From positions 4,655 through 68,654 of the forward strand of contig NZ_JAEDAH010000099.1 in NCBI RefSeq assembly GCF_020320395.1: a stretch of DNA of 64,000 nucleotides. Direction: 5' to 3'. Numbering within the stretch: the first letter of the stretch is position 1; each line of letters starts with the position of its first letter. This DNA comes from Thalassolituus marinus. GTDB lineage: Bacteria > Pseudomonadota > Gammaproteobacteria > Pseudomonadales > Oceanobacteraceae. Below the pieces are notes generated by a model. The model ran no database searches. It saw only the letters and a list, made by a program, of their open reading frames with translations, and was not told the DNA's origin. This document shows, piece after piece, positions 1 through 7,048 of this stretch. The position numbers and the translations under genes are program-made.

Positions 1-19
1 GGCGAAAGCCCCGTTTTTT
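1..19 (+). terminator. Right half of a rho-independent terminator cut by the window edge
   Basis: The first bases form GGC-GAAA-GCC followed by CCG and a run of six T. The lower stem (a CGG partner) would lie to the left of the window. It would end a plus-strand gene outside the window, or serve both that gene and the minus-strand ppnN that stops at 23. Confidence 0.45.
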
Positions 20-22
20 ATC

Positions 23-1378
23 TCACACAATATCGTAGCAGGGCGTGTAATCGCCGCTGATTTTCATTCGTCCATGGCCGACCATAGCAGTTAGCAGGGT
101 GTCCATGCCGCGCATGATTTCGGCATCGCCTCGCAATTGGTAGGGACCGTATTGTTTCACCCGTTCCACGCCGACTTGCTTCACATTACCGGCAACGATT
201 CCGGAAAATGCACGGCGCAGATTGGCTGCCAGTTCGTGACCCGGCAGGCTTTTGCTCAGGCACAGGGCTGCCATGTTTTCGTGCGTGGGGTCGAAGGGGA
301 GCTGGAACTCTTCATCAATGGTCAGGCCCCAGTTAAAGAAATAAGCATCACTGCTGCTCTTACGCTGCTTAGCAACTGTTTTTACGCCTTTCTTCATCTC
401 GCGGGCAGCGGCTTCGGCATCATCGATAATCAGTGTGTAGCGCGCTCTGGCTTCTTCGCCGAGCGTTGTCGCAATAAATTCATCGATATCACGCAGATAC
501 GCTTCTGTTTCTTTCGGACCAGTAATAATAACCGGGAATGGAATATCCTGGTTCGCCGGATGAGACAGAACGCCCAGCAGGTAAAGTAATTCTTCGGCCG
601 TTCCCGGGCCGCCGGGGAAAATCACAATGCCATGGGCCATGCGCACGAAGGCTTCAAGTCGTTTCTCAATGTCCGGCAGAATTACCAGCTCATTAACGAT
701 CGGGTTCGGAGCTTCGGTGGCAATTATGCCCGGCTCGGTAATACCGATATAACGACCACTGCGGATATGTTGCTTCGCGTGGCCAATGGTACAGCCCTTC
801 ATCGGGCCTTTCATCGCACCGGGGCCACAGCCTGTGCCAACATCAAGACCCCGTAGTCCGAGCTGGTAACCAACATCCTTGGTGTATTTATATTCTTTTG
901 GCGGAATGGAATGTCCACCCCAGCAGATAACCAGATTAGGGTCGAGATCTGGCTTAAGAATATTGGCATTTCGCAGCAGGTGAAAAACGGCATTAGTAAT
1001 ATCTTCACCGTTTTCAAGATCAAAGCGGTGTGCCTTAAGAATGGACTCCTGTGCGTACAGCACATCACGCAGAACGGAAAACAGCTGCTCGCGTACACCG
1101 CGAATAATTTCACCATCGACGAAAGCGCTCTCGGGTGGGTTGGTCAGGTTCAGTACAATGCCGCGATCTTCCTGCTGTACTTCAATATTGAAGTCGCGAT
1201 ATTCCGCCTGAAGATCAAGGTAGTTATCTGACTGGCTACCGGCACTCAGTACGGCATAGCAGCAACGGCGCACCAGTTCGTGGGTTTCGCCGCTGGTATC
1301 GCGCAGCATCTGAATTTCGTAGCGGGAAAGTACCCGCATATGGGTTTTAGGATGAATCAGTCGGTAGGTTTTGGCCAT
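23..1378 (-). CDS. ppnN: Nucleotide 5'-monophosphate nucleosidase PpnN (LOG family)
   Basis: The 451-residue protein has nearly the length of E. coli PpnN (YgdH). It carries the LOG signatures of the family: the GGHSIPP and GCGPGAMKGPMKG segments in the middle and PGGPGTAEELLYLL about 80 residues later, which form the phosphoribohydrolase active site. PpnN cleaves the N-glycosidic bond of purine and pyrimidine nucleoside monophosphates to release ribose 5-phosphate. The enzyme is cytosolic and in E. coli is controlled by (p)ppGpp. AGGAG lies just upstream of the ATG. The CBS-domain gene ends 26 bases upstream on the same strand, so the two are probably cotranscribed. Confidence 0.93.
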   Translation of the reverse strand: MAKTYRLIHPKTHMRVLSRYEIQMLRDTSGETHELVRRCCYAVLSAGSQSDNYLDLQAEYRDFNIEVQQEDRGIVLNLTNPPESAFVDGEIIRGVREQLFSVLRDVLYAQESILKAHRFDLENGEDITNAVFHLLRNANILKPDLDPNLVICWGGHSIPPKEYKYTKDVGYQLGLRGLDVGTGCGPGAMKGPMKGCTIGHAKQHIRSGRYIGITEPGIIATEAPNPIVNELVILPDIEKRLEAFVRMAHGIVIFPGGPGTAEELLYLLGVLSHPANQDIPFPVIITGPKETEAYLRDIDEFIATTLGEEARARYTLIIDDAEAAAREMKKGVKTVAKQRKSSSDAYFFNWGLTIDEEFQLPFDPTHENMAALCLSKSLPGHELAANLRRAFSGIVAGNVKQVGVERVKQYGPYQLRGDAEIMRGMDTLLTAMVGHGRMKISGDYTPCYDIV

Positions 1379-1404
1379 AACTTCTCCTTAGCCGAAGATC
1401 CGGG

Positions 1405-1986
1405 TCAGGCCCAGAGTTCCATCGGCCCATAATGGCTGAGTAACCGCAGTATATCGCTGCGGGTAATGATGCCTGCCAGCTGGTGTTGATCGTTGATAAC
1501 TGGCAGCGCACCGATGTTGTAGTCGTACAGAATATTGCAGGTCTGACGGATGTCCGTGGATTTAAGAATGCAGTAAACAGGTCGTCGGGCAACGCTGATT
1601 GCTTTGTGATGCCAGATATCGCGATTCTCGGTCAATGCGTAGAGCAGATCCCGGTCGGATATAATGGCCTGAACCCTGTGCTGCTGATCGATAATCGGCA
1701 GATGATGGAAACCTTCGTTTTTTATCAGCTCCCAGGCTTCGCGAATGCTGGCATCTTCATTCAGTGTTTGAACTCTTACACTCATGATGTCTTCTGCATA
1801 AGCAACGCTTTCTGGTTCTTTCTGGTTTTTTTCGCTCAGATACAGATCGTTAGCCCGGCTCGGGTCACTGTGTCCGGGATGCACTGCGTCCGTCGCCGAT
1901 GTTGCGCCCGTTGCTTTTACCTTCCAGCGTTCAGGACGAACGGGGGTTTCTACCCGGCGTCCCATGTCGAAGACAATCAATGACAT
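1405..1986 (-). CDS. CBS-domain-pair protein
   Basis: This 193-residue protein has a disordered, charged N-terminus of about 65 residues, followed by two CBS motifs. The first starts near AEDIMSVRVQTL and includes HHLPIID and IISDRDLL; the second includes GALPVIN and GIITRSDILRLL. CBS pairs usually bind adenine nucleotides and regulate an attached or partner protein. Here no other domain is attached. It precedes ppnN by 26 bases, so a nucleotide-sensing role linked to nucleotide salvage is a reasonable inference. The start was moved to the internal ATG (MSLIVFDMGRR) because GAGAG precedes it; an upstream ATG at 2049 lacks a good site. Confidence 0.8.
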   Translation of the reverse strand: MSLIVFDMGRRVETPVRPERWKVKATGATSATDAVHPGHSDPSRANDLYLSEKNQKEPESVAYAEDIMSVRVQTLNEDASIREAWELIKNEGFHHLPIIDQQHRVQAIISDRDLLYALTENRDIWHHKAISVARRPVYCILKSTDIRQTCNILYDYNIGALPVINDQHQLAGIITRSDILRLLSHYGPMELWA

Positions 1987-2123
1987 GAAAAGGTTCTCTC
2001 GCATTCCCTGTTGCAAACCCGAGCTTTCACTATAGCAGTGCGAACTCATCGCTGTCAGCCAGCGTATGGTGCAGAGTGACCTTGGTGTTATGCCCAGCTC
2101 TGGTGCTGCTGGCGCAGCTGGTC

Positions 2124-2153
2124 TGCATTTGATAATGCAAAGTCCGTTTGCAT
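2124..2153. promoter_or_regulatory. NtrC-like activator binding region upstream of amt
   Basis: Positions 2135-2153 are a perfect inverted repeat, ATGCAAA-GTCCG-TTTGCAT. Within it TGCA-N9-TGCA has the 17-bp geometry of NtrC sites (consensus TGCACC-N5-GGTGCA), although the inner CC/GG bases are missing. It overlaps a second repeat, TGCAT-TTGATA-ATGCA, at 2124-2139. Both lie upstream of a sigma-54-like promoter. Assignment to NtrC is inferred. Confidence 0.5.
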
Positions 2154-2180
2154 CTCGCTATGAAGTCATTCTGCTGTAGA

Positions 2181-2196
2181 TGGCATACAGGTTGCT
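2181..2196 (+). promoter_or_regulatory. Sigma-54 (RpoN) promoter of amt
   Basis: TGGCAT-ACAGG-TTGCT matches the -24/-12 consensus TGGCAC-N5-TTGCW, with GG and GC ten bases apart. It lies 38 bases upstream of the amt start, downstream of NtrC-like palindromes. This is the expected arrangement for a nitrogen-regulated ammonium transporter. Confidence 0.7.
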
Positions 2197-2233
2197 CAGA
2201 GGACGTATCCAATTTGCATGGGCAGGAAATGTT

Positions 2234-3529
2234 ATGCGACGTATCGGGCTACTTTCATTGTCGTCATTGTTATTACTGATGCCGCCGTCCGCGCTGGCAG
2301 AGGACAGCACAGTCATGGAGTTGAACACTGTCTGGGTTGTTATGGCTGCAGCACTTGTATTCTTTATGCAGGCTGGATTTGCGCTGCTGGAAAGTGGCAT
2401 GAGCCGAGCCAAAAATGCAGTCAATGTGATGATGAAAAACTACATGGATGTTTGTGCCGGTAGTCTTATTTTCTGGCTGGTAGGATTTGGCCTGATGTTT
2501 GGCGAAAACTTTTCCGGCTTTTTCGGTAGCAGCCATTTTGCTCCGGATATATTAGCGGGGTGGGACTATACCACGCTGCTTTTTCAGACCATGTTCGCAG
2601 CTACGGCGGTGACCATATGCAGCGGTGCGATGGCTGAACGTACACGCTACGATGCGTATCTGATTGCTGCCTGCATTATTGTTGCCTTTATTTATCCCGT
2701 TGCTGGCAGTTGGGTTTGGGGTGGTTTGTTCGGTGGTCAGGGCTGGCTTGCTGCGCTGGGCTTTATCGACTTCGCCGGATCAACCGTGGTTCATTCGGTC
2801 GGTGCCTGGTGTGCTCTGGCAGGTATCATTGTTCTCGGTGCGCGTAGCGGGCGTTTTTCGCCGGACGAAGGAGTTCCCCGTGCCATACCGGGGCATAACC
2901 TGTCGCTGGTTGCGCTGGGTGGTTTTATTCTCTGGCTGGGTTGGTTTGGCTTTAACGGCGGTAGTACGTTGGCGGCCAGTGCCGATATTGGTCTGATTGT
3001 CCTTAACACGCATCTCGCCGCCGCAGCGGGTGCTGTGGGTGCGATGATTTTCAGTCGTCTTACCAGGCGTCCAGTCCTTTTAACCTCAACCGTGAACGGA
3101 AGTATCGCAGGTCTTGTGGCGATAACTGCCGGCTGTGCCAGCATGACGCCGGTGTTTGCCATGATCACCGGTTTTGTCGGAGGGATGATTTCTGTCTGGG
3201 GAGCATGGTGGTTGCTGCGCCGAGGCCTCGACGATGTTGTCGGAGCTGTGCCGGTTCACGGCTTTGCCGGTGTCTGGGGGACGCTGGCTGCCGGCATGTT
3301 TATCACCGGTGATCTGTTTAATACCACTCAGATTCTGGTGCAGTTTATTGGCATCGCTACAGTGTTTTTCTGGGCGTTTCCGCTGTCTTTGCTGGTCTTT
3401 TTTATTCTGGATAAAACCATGGGACTCAGGTCTTCAACTCAGCATGAACAGTTGGGGCTGGATTATACCGAGCACAGTGAAGTGGGTTACCCGGAATTTC
3501 ACCATGCAAAAACCTACCATCAAGAGTGA
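2234..3529 (+). CDS. amt: Ammonium transporter, Amt/MEP/Rh family
   Basis: The 431-residue protein has a cleavable signal peptide (MRRIGLLSLSSLLLLMPPSALA) and about eleven hydrophobic segments, as in Amt trimers that conduct NH4+/NH3 across the inner membrane. Family motifs include FFMQAGFALLESGMSRAKN, GAMAERTRYDAY, DFAGSTVVHSVGAW, FNGGSTL and VPVHGFAGVWGT. The start was chosen at 2234, with AGGAA five bases upstream; an in-frame ATG at 2180 falls inside the sigma-54 promoter. No glnK gene is adjacent, although glnK-amtB is the usual pairing. An unknown gene starts within ten bases of the stop. Confidence 0.95.
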   Translation: MRRIGLLSLSSLLLLMPPSALAEDSTVMELNTVWVVMAAALVFFMQAGFALLESGMSRAKNAVNVMMKNYMDVCAGSLIFWLVGFGLMFGENFSGFFGSSHFAPDILAGWDYTTLLFQTMFAATAVTICSGAMAERTRYDAYLIAACIIVAFIYPVAGSWVWGGLFGGQGWLAALGFIDFAGSTVVHSVGAWCALAGIIVLGARSGRFSPDEGVPRAIPGHNLSLVALGGFILWLGWFGFNGGSTLAASADIGLIVLNTHLAAAAGAVGAMIFSRLTRRPVLLTSTVNGSIAGLVAITAGCASMTPVFAMITGFVGGMISVWGAWWLLRRGLDDVVGAVPVHGFAGVWGTLAAGMFITGDLFNTTQILVQFIGIATVFFWAFPLSLLVFFILDKTMGLRSSTQHEQLGLDYTEHSEVGYPEFHHAKTYHQE

Positions 3530-3535
3530 GCAGTG

Positions 3536-4204
3536 ATGAAGCCGGAAGAGAAACGCCAGGTGCTGTATACGGTTCTCTCGGATTATATCGAGGGAGATGA
3601 TTTATGGTCGGTCATGTGTCGATGGCAGGATCATTATTCGGATAAATCGCAGTTTGAATTAAATGCTTTTTTGTCAGACTGCCGGGACGTTGCTGCATTA
3701 GCGGCAAATCGTTCGGAAATTTATCGCCTGCTTATCGGGCGCTTTATGAAAAAGACGGGGTCGTTGCTCGATGACCCGATCGAACAGATGAATGAGTACC
3801 GGCAAAGGGCCGTTGCAGCAGGATTTGGTGGTCAGGCTGAAGAATCCGCAGACAACTGGAACATGATTTTTTCTCAGGTTCTTTCTTCTGTTTTCAGCCA
3901 GTTGCGTTCTGACACTGCCCGTATGGTAAAAGCCTATTGCGTAGAACAGTCTGCCAGCCACGGAATCAGCAAAGAGTTTGTCTATCGTTTCTCTCTGTGG
4001 ATGCCAGCCAGCGCGCTGGATACCGACGGCGTTTCGCTGACACATCTCAGGCAGATGCTGAATTTTATCTACATTGGTATTTGTGAAGGGTTAGGCCCGG
4101 TGGACGCAGACCGGATTCTGTCGTCGGCGATTCGGGCGACTGACGAGCAGCGCCGCTCAGGTACAATTACAGGGCCGGCCCCGGGTCTGTTACTGCAGTT
4201 GTAG
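3536..4204 (+). CDS. Conserved protein of unknown function downstream of amt
   Basis: I do not recognise this 222-residue protein. It is soluble, mostly helical by composition, and has no signal peptide or membrane segment. It begins six bases after the amt stop, at ATG directly following an in-frame GTG, so it is almost certainly cotranscribed with amt under the sigma-54-like promoter. The position suggests a nitrogen-related accessory role, but nothing in the sequence shows an activity. A gap of about 120 bases separates it from purU. Confidence 0.75.
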   Translation: MKPEEKRQVLYTVLSDYIEGDDLWSVMCRWQDHYSDKSQFELNAFLSDCRDVAALAANRSEIYRLLIGRFMKKTGSLLDDPIEQMNEYRQRAVAAGFGGQAEESADNWNMIFSQVLSSVFSQLRSDTARMVKAYCVEQSASHGISKEFVYRFSLWMPASALDTDGVSLTHLRQMLNFIYIGICEGLGPVDADRILSSAIRATDEQRRSGTITGPAPGLLLQL

Positions 4205-4327
4205 GGGTTATCCGTCTTGCGGGCGACGAATGTAAGTGGTGAGATAAATACATCATAGCGGTACACTGGTGTCTTTAATGAATTGATCGAAGGCCCGTGA
4301 TCGGGCGCATGAGTCAGAAGTAAAGAT

Positions 4328-5179
4328 ATGGAACGAGTGTACAGATTAACGATCTCCTGTCCGGACCGGGTGGGAATCGTCGCCAAAGTAGGGCAGTTCT
4401 TTTCCGGCCATGGTGGCTGGATTGTGCAGGCAAATCACTATTCTGATCCGGAAAGTGGTCGCTTTTTTATGCGTCACTGTATCCGGGCGGATTCTTTGCC
4501 ATTTGGTCTGGAAGAACTGAAAGAAAAGTTCACTCCCATTGCCGAAGAGTTCGGTATGGACTGGCAGGTCAATGACTCAGGTGTGCCGAAGAAAGTAATT
4601 CTGATGGCCAGCAAAGAGAGCCACTGCCTGGTGGATCTGCTGCACCGCTGGCACAGCAAAGAACTGAGCTGTGATATCCCGTGCGTTATTTCCAATCATG
4701 ATACGCTGCGCTCGCTGGTGGAGTGGCACGGAATCCCATTTTTCCATGTGCCGGTTGATCCGGCAGATAAGTCTGAGCACTTTGCCCGGGTGAATGCCAT
4801 TGTTGAAGAACATAAGGCAGATACCATTGTGTTAGCGCGCTACATGCAGATTATTCCGCCGCAGCTGTGTCAGCGTTATCACGGTCAGGTGATTAATATT
4901 CACCACAGCTTCCTGCCATCCTTCGTTGGCGCAAAACCTTATCATCAGGCTGCTCAGCGTGGTGTAAAACTGATCGGTGCCACATGCCACTATGTGACCC
5001 AGGAACTGGATGCAGGTCCGATTATTGATCAGGATGTGATGCGTATCAGTCACAACGATACGGTCGAAGATATGGTGCGTCTGGGTAAGGACGTTGAGAA
5101 GATGGTGCTGGCGCGCGGAGTGCGCAGCCATCTGGAAGACAGGGTACTTCTCCACGGCAACAAGACCATCGTATTCTGA
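4328..5179 (+). CDS. purU: Formyltetrahydrofolate deformylase
   Basis: PurU hydrolyses 10-formyltetrahydrofolate to formate and tetrahydrofolate, balancing one-carbon pools and feeding formate to purine synthesis by PurT. The 283-residue protein has an N-terminal ACT domain (about residues 5-80, beginning YRLTISCPDRVGIVAKV). A formyltransferase-fold domain follows, with the INIHHSFLPSFVGAKPYHQA and GATCHYVTQELDAGPII segments that hold the catalytic Asn, His and Asp. Length and layout are normal. It stands alone between the amt pair and a convergent thiolase. Confidence 0.95.
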   Translation: MERVYRLTISCPDRVGIVAKVGQFFSGHGGWIVQANHYSDPESGRFFMRHCIRADSLPFGLEELKEKFTPIAEEFGMDWQVNDSGVPKKVILMASKESHCLVDLLHRWHSKELSCDIPCVISNHDTLRSLVEWHGIPFFHVPVDPADKSEHFARVNAIVEEHKADTIVLARYMQIIPPQLCQRYHGQVINIHHSFLPSFVGAKPYHQAAQRGVKLIGATCHYVTQELDAGPIIDQDVMRISHNDTVEDMVRLGKDVEKMVLARGVRSHLEDRVLLHGNKTIVF

Positions 5180-5308
5180 AGCTAGCTGCGTCGGCATAGC
5201 TTCGTTAAAAACCGGCCAAAGAATACTCACTTAGCATTTGTAAGCTCCGTTTCTTTGGCCTGTTTTTGCCTCGCTCTGCCTTCCTCGCTGACGCTTCAGT
5301 CGTCTGAC

Positions 5309-5448
5309 ATCCTAAGCCTGACGCCTGACGCCTCAAGCCTCAAGCCTCAAGCCTCAAGCCTCAAGCCTCAAGCCTCAAGCCTCAAGCCTCAAGCCTCAAG
5401 CCTCAAGCCTCAAACCTCAAACGTCCGACCTCCGACGTCCGACTCAAA
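5309..5448. repeat. Heptanucleotide tandem repeat array, (GCCTCAA)12 core
   Basis: Twelve perfect copies of GCCTCAA run from 5330 to 5413, followed by ACCTCAA. The 7-base period continues into diverged units on both sides: ATCCTAA and GCCTGAC twice on the left (5309-5329), and ACGTCCG, ACCTCCG, ACGTCCG and ACTCAAA on the right (5421-5448). The array lies between convergent genes, just before their shared terminator, and encodes no credible protein. The copy number is likely to vary between strains. Confidence 0.95.
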
Positions 5449-5450
5449 CA

Positions 5451-5484
5451 AAAACGGCAGCTACTTTTCAGTAGCTGCCGTTTT
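5451..5484. terminator. Bidirectional terminator between purU and the thiolase gene
   Basis: A perfect 15-base inverted repeat, AAAACGGCAGCTACT and AGTAGCTGCCGTTTT, surrounds a TTTC loop. A/T-rich outer arms provide a U-run in both directions. It sits between the convergent purU and acetyl-CoA acetyltransferase genes. Confidence 0.9.
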
Positions 5485-5520
5485 CTATTGCGTCAGACGC
5501 AAGCGATAACGCAGAGGTGA

Positions 5521-6708
5521 TTACACCAGTTCGATCGCAATCGCAGTCGCTTCACCGCCACCGATACACAGCGCGGCAACACCTTTGCTGCCGCCAGTGT
5601 TTTTCAGTGCGTTCATCAGGGTCACGATCAGACGAGAACCGGTAGAACCAACAGGGTGGCCCTGAGCACAGGCGCCGCCATAGATGTTTACTTTGTTGAT
5701 ATCCAGCTTCAGTTCATCGATTGGCATCATGGCAACCATAGCGAAAGCTTCGTTGATTTCGAACAGGTCAACGTCGTCTTTGCTCCAGCCTGCTTTGGCC
5801 AGTACTTTTTCGATGGCGCCAACCGGTGCAACGGTAAACTCAGAAGGGTGCTGAGACTGAGTTGCGTGGGCAACGATGCGTGCCAGTGGCTTAACGCCTT
5901 TGTCGTTGGCTGCCGCTTCGCTCATCAGAACCAGTGCAGAGGCGCCGTCAGAGATAGAAGATGCGTTGGCTGCAGTGATGGTGCCGTCTTTGGCGAACGC
6001 CGGACGCAGAGTCGGGATCTTTTCAATGTTGGCGTTAAATGGCTGTTCGTCGTTATCAACAACGGTTTCGCCTTTGCGCGAAGTGACGGTTACCGGAACG
6101 ATTTCAGCGTTGTTCAGGCCTTTTTCGATGGCGTCTTTGGCGCGGCTCAGAGACTGGATGGCGTAGTTATCCATCTGCTCACGGGTGTAGCCTTTCTTGT
6201 CTGCCATTTCCTGGGCGAAAGCACCCATCAGTTTGCCGGTTTCGGCATCCTGCAGGCCATCCAGGAACATGTGGTCCTGAGGCGCGCTACCAGCGCCCAT
6301 GCGGAAACCGGTACGTACACCTTCGAGAACGTAAGGGGCGTTAGACATAGATTCCATACCGCCGGATACAGCAATCTGCACAGAGCCAGCCTTGATTGCG
6401 TCATGAGCCATCATGGTGGCTTTCATGCCGGAACCACACAGTTTGTTGATGGTGGTTGCACCGGTGGCGTCCGGCAGGCCGGCTTTACGCATTGCCTGGC
6501 GTGCAGGGCCCTGTTTCAGGCCTGCAGGCAGAACGTTGCCCATGATCACTTCTTCAACATCCGCTGCGTCAATACCAGCGCGCTTTACGGCTTCTTCGAT
6601 AGCGATAGCGCCCAGATCCGTTGCTGAAACGCTGGCCAGGCTACCGCCAAAACCACCCATTGGGGTACGGGCGCCTGCCACGATAACCACAGAATTCTGT
6701 TCAGACAT
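5521..6708 (-). CDS. Acetyl-CoA C-acetyltransferase (thiolase II)
   Basis: This 395-residue thiolase condenses or cleaves acetyl-CoA/acetoacetyl-CoA. It may also act in the last step of short-chain beta-oxidation. The N-terminal nucleophile is Cys91 in INKLCGSGMKA. The C-terminal half has NEAFA, GGACAQGHPVGSTGSR (active His) and LCIGGGEA (second active Cys, about 381). The start at MSEQNS is preceded by AGGAG; a longer in-frame ATG at 6747 is not needed. It is monocistronic and divergent from the lipase operon. Substrate chain length cannot be read from sequence. Confidence 0.92.
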   Translation of the reverse strand: MSEQNSVVIVAGARTPMGGFGGSLASVSATDLGAIAIEEAVKRAGIDAADVEEVIMGNVLPAGLKQGPARQAMRKAGLPDATGATTINKLCGSGMKATMMAHDAIKAGSVQIAVSGGMESMSNAPYVLEGVRTGFRMGAGSAPQDHMFLDGLQDAETGKLMGAFAQEMADKKGYTREQMDNYAIQSLSRAKDAIEKGLNNAEIVPVTVTSRKGETVVDNDEQPFNANIEKIPTLRPAFAKDGTITAANASSISDGASALVLMSEAAANDKGVKPLARIVAHATQSQHPSEFTVAPVGAIEKVLAKAGWSKDDVDLFEINEAFAMVAMMPIDELKLDINKVNIYGGACAQGHPVGSTGSRLIVTLMNALKNTGGSKGVAALCIGGGEATAIAIELV

Positions 6709-7048
6709 GTGCTGTCTCCTGAAATCAGATGAATAGAGGGCGGGCATTTTAGAGGAATGCGCGCGCTAAGCCCAGCAACAGTACACGGATTGATCGGCAG
6801 TCGCTGATACAGCGCGTATTTAACGGAATCAGGAAGGATTAGTTGACGCAGGTTCAGTAAAACTCATACCAACGTAGTGTTACATCCAGATACAAAATGA
6901 GTGGCTTAATAGGAGTGAATCATACTTTAGAGTGATGAGGGTGCGCTTCCGCCAGATTATAGTCATGGGCATCTCTTTGGGGCCTGGGGAGACATTCGCA
7001 TACCCCCGAAGTGCACTTATAACCATAAAAAAACAGACAGGTAGCAAT
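6709..7048. other. Divergent intergenic region between thiolase and lipase genes
   Basis: These 340 bases must carry the promoters for the thiolase (leftward) and the lipase operon (rightward). I see no confident sigma-70 pair and no convincing palindrome. A TTGACG at 6843 has only a poor -10 partner. In-frame ATGs at 6932 and 6935 extend the lipase frame, but the lipoprotein signal begins at 7049. No RNA gene is recognisable. Confidence 0.5.

Noticed and set aside
5255-5509. 84-codon frame with repeated ASSLKPQ units
   Set aside because: It is the translation of the 7-base satellite plus the terminator, has no Shine-Dalgarno support and no independent coding signal.
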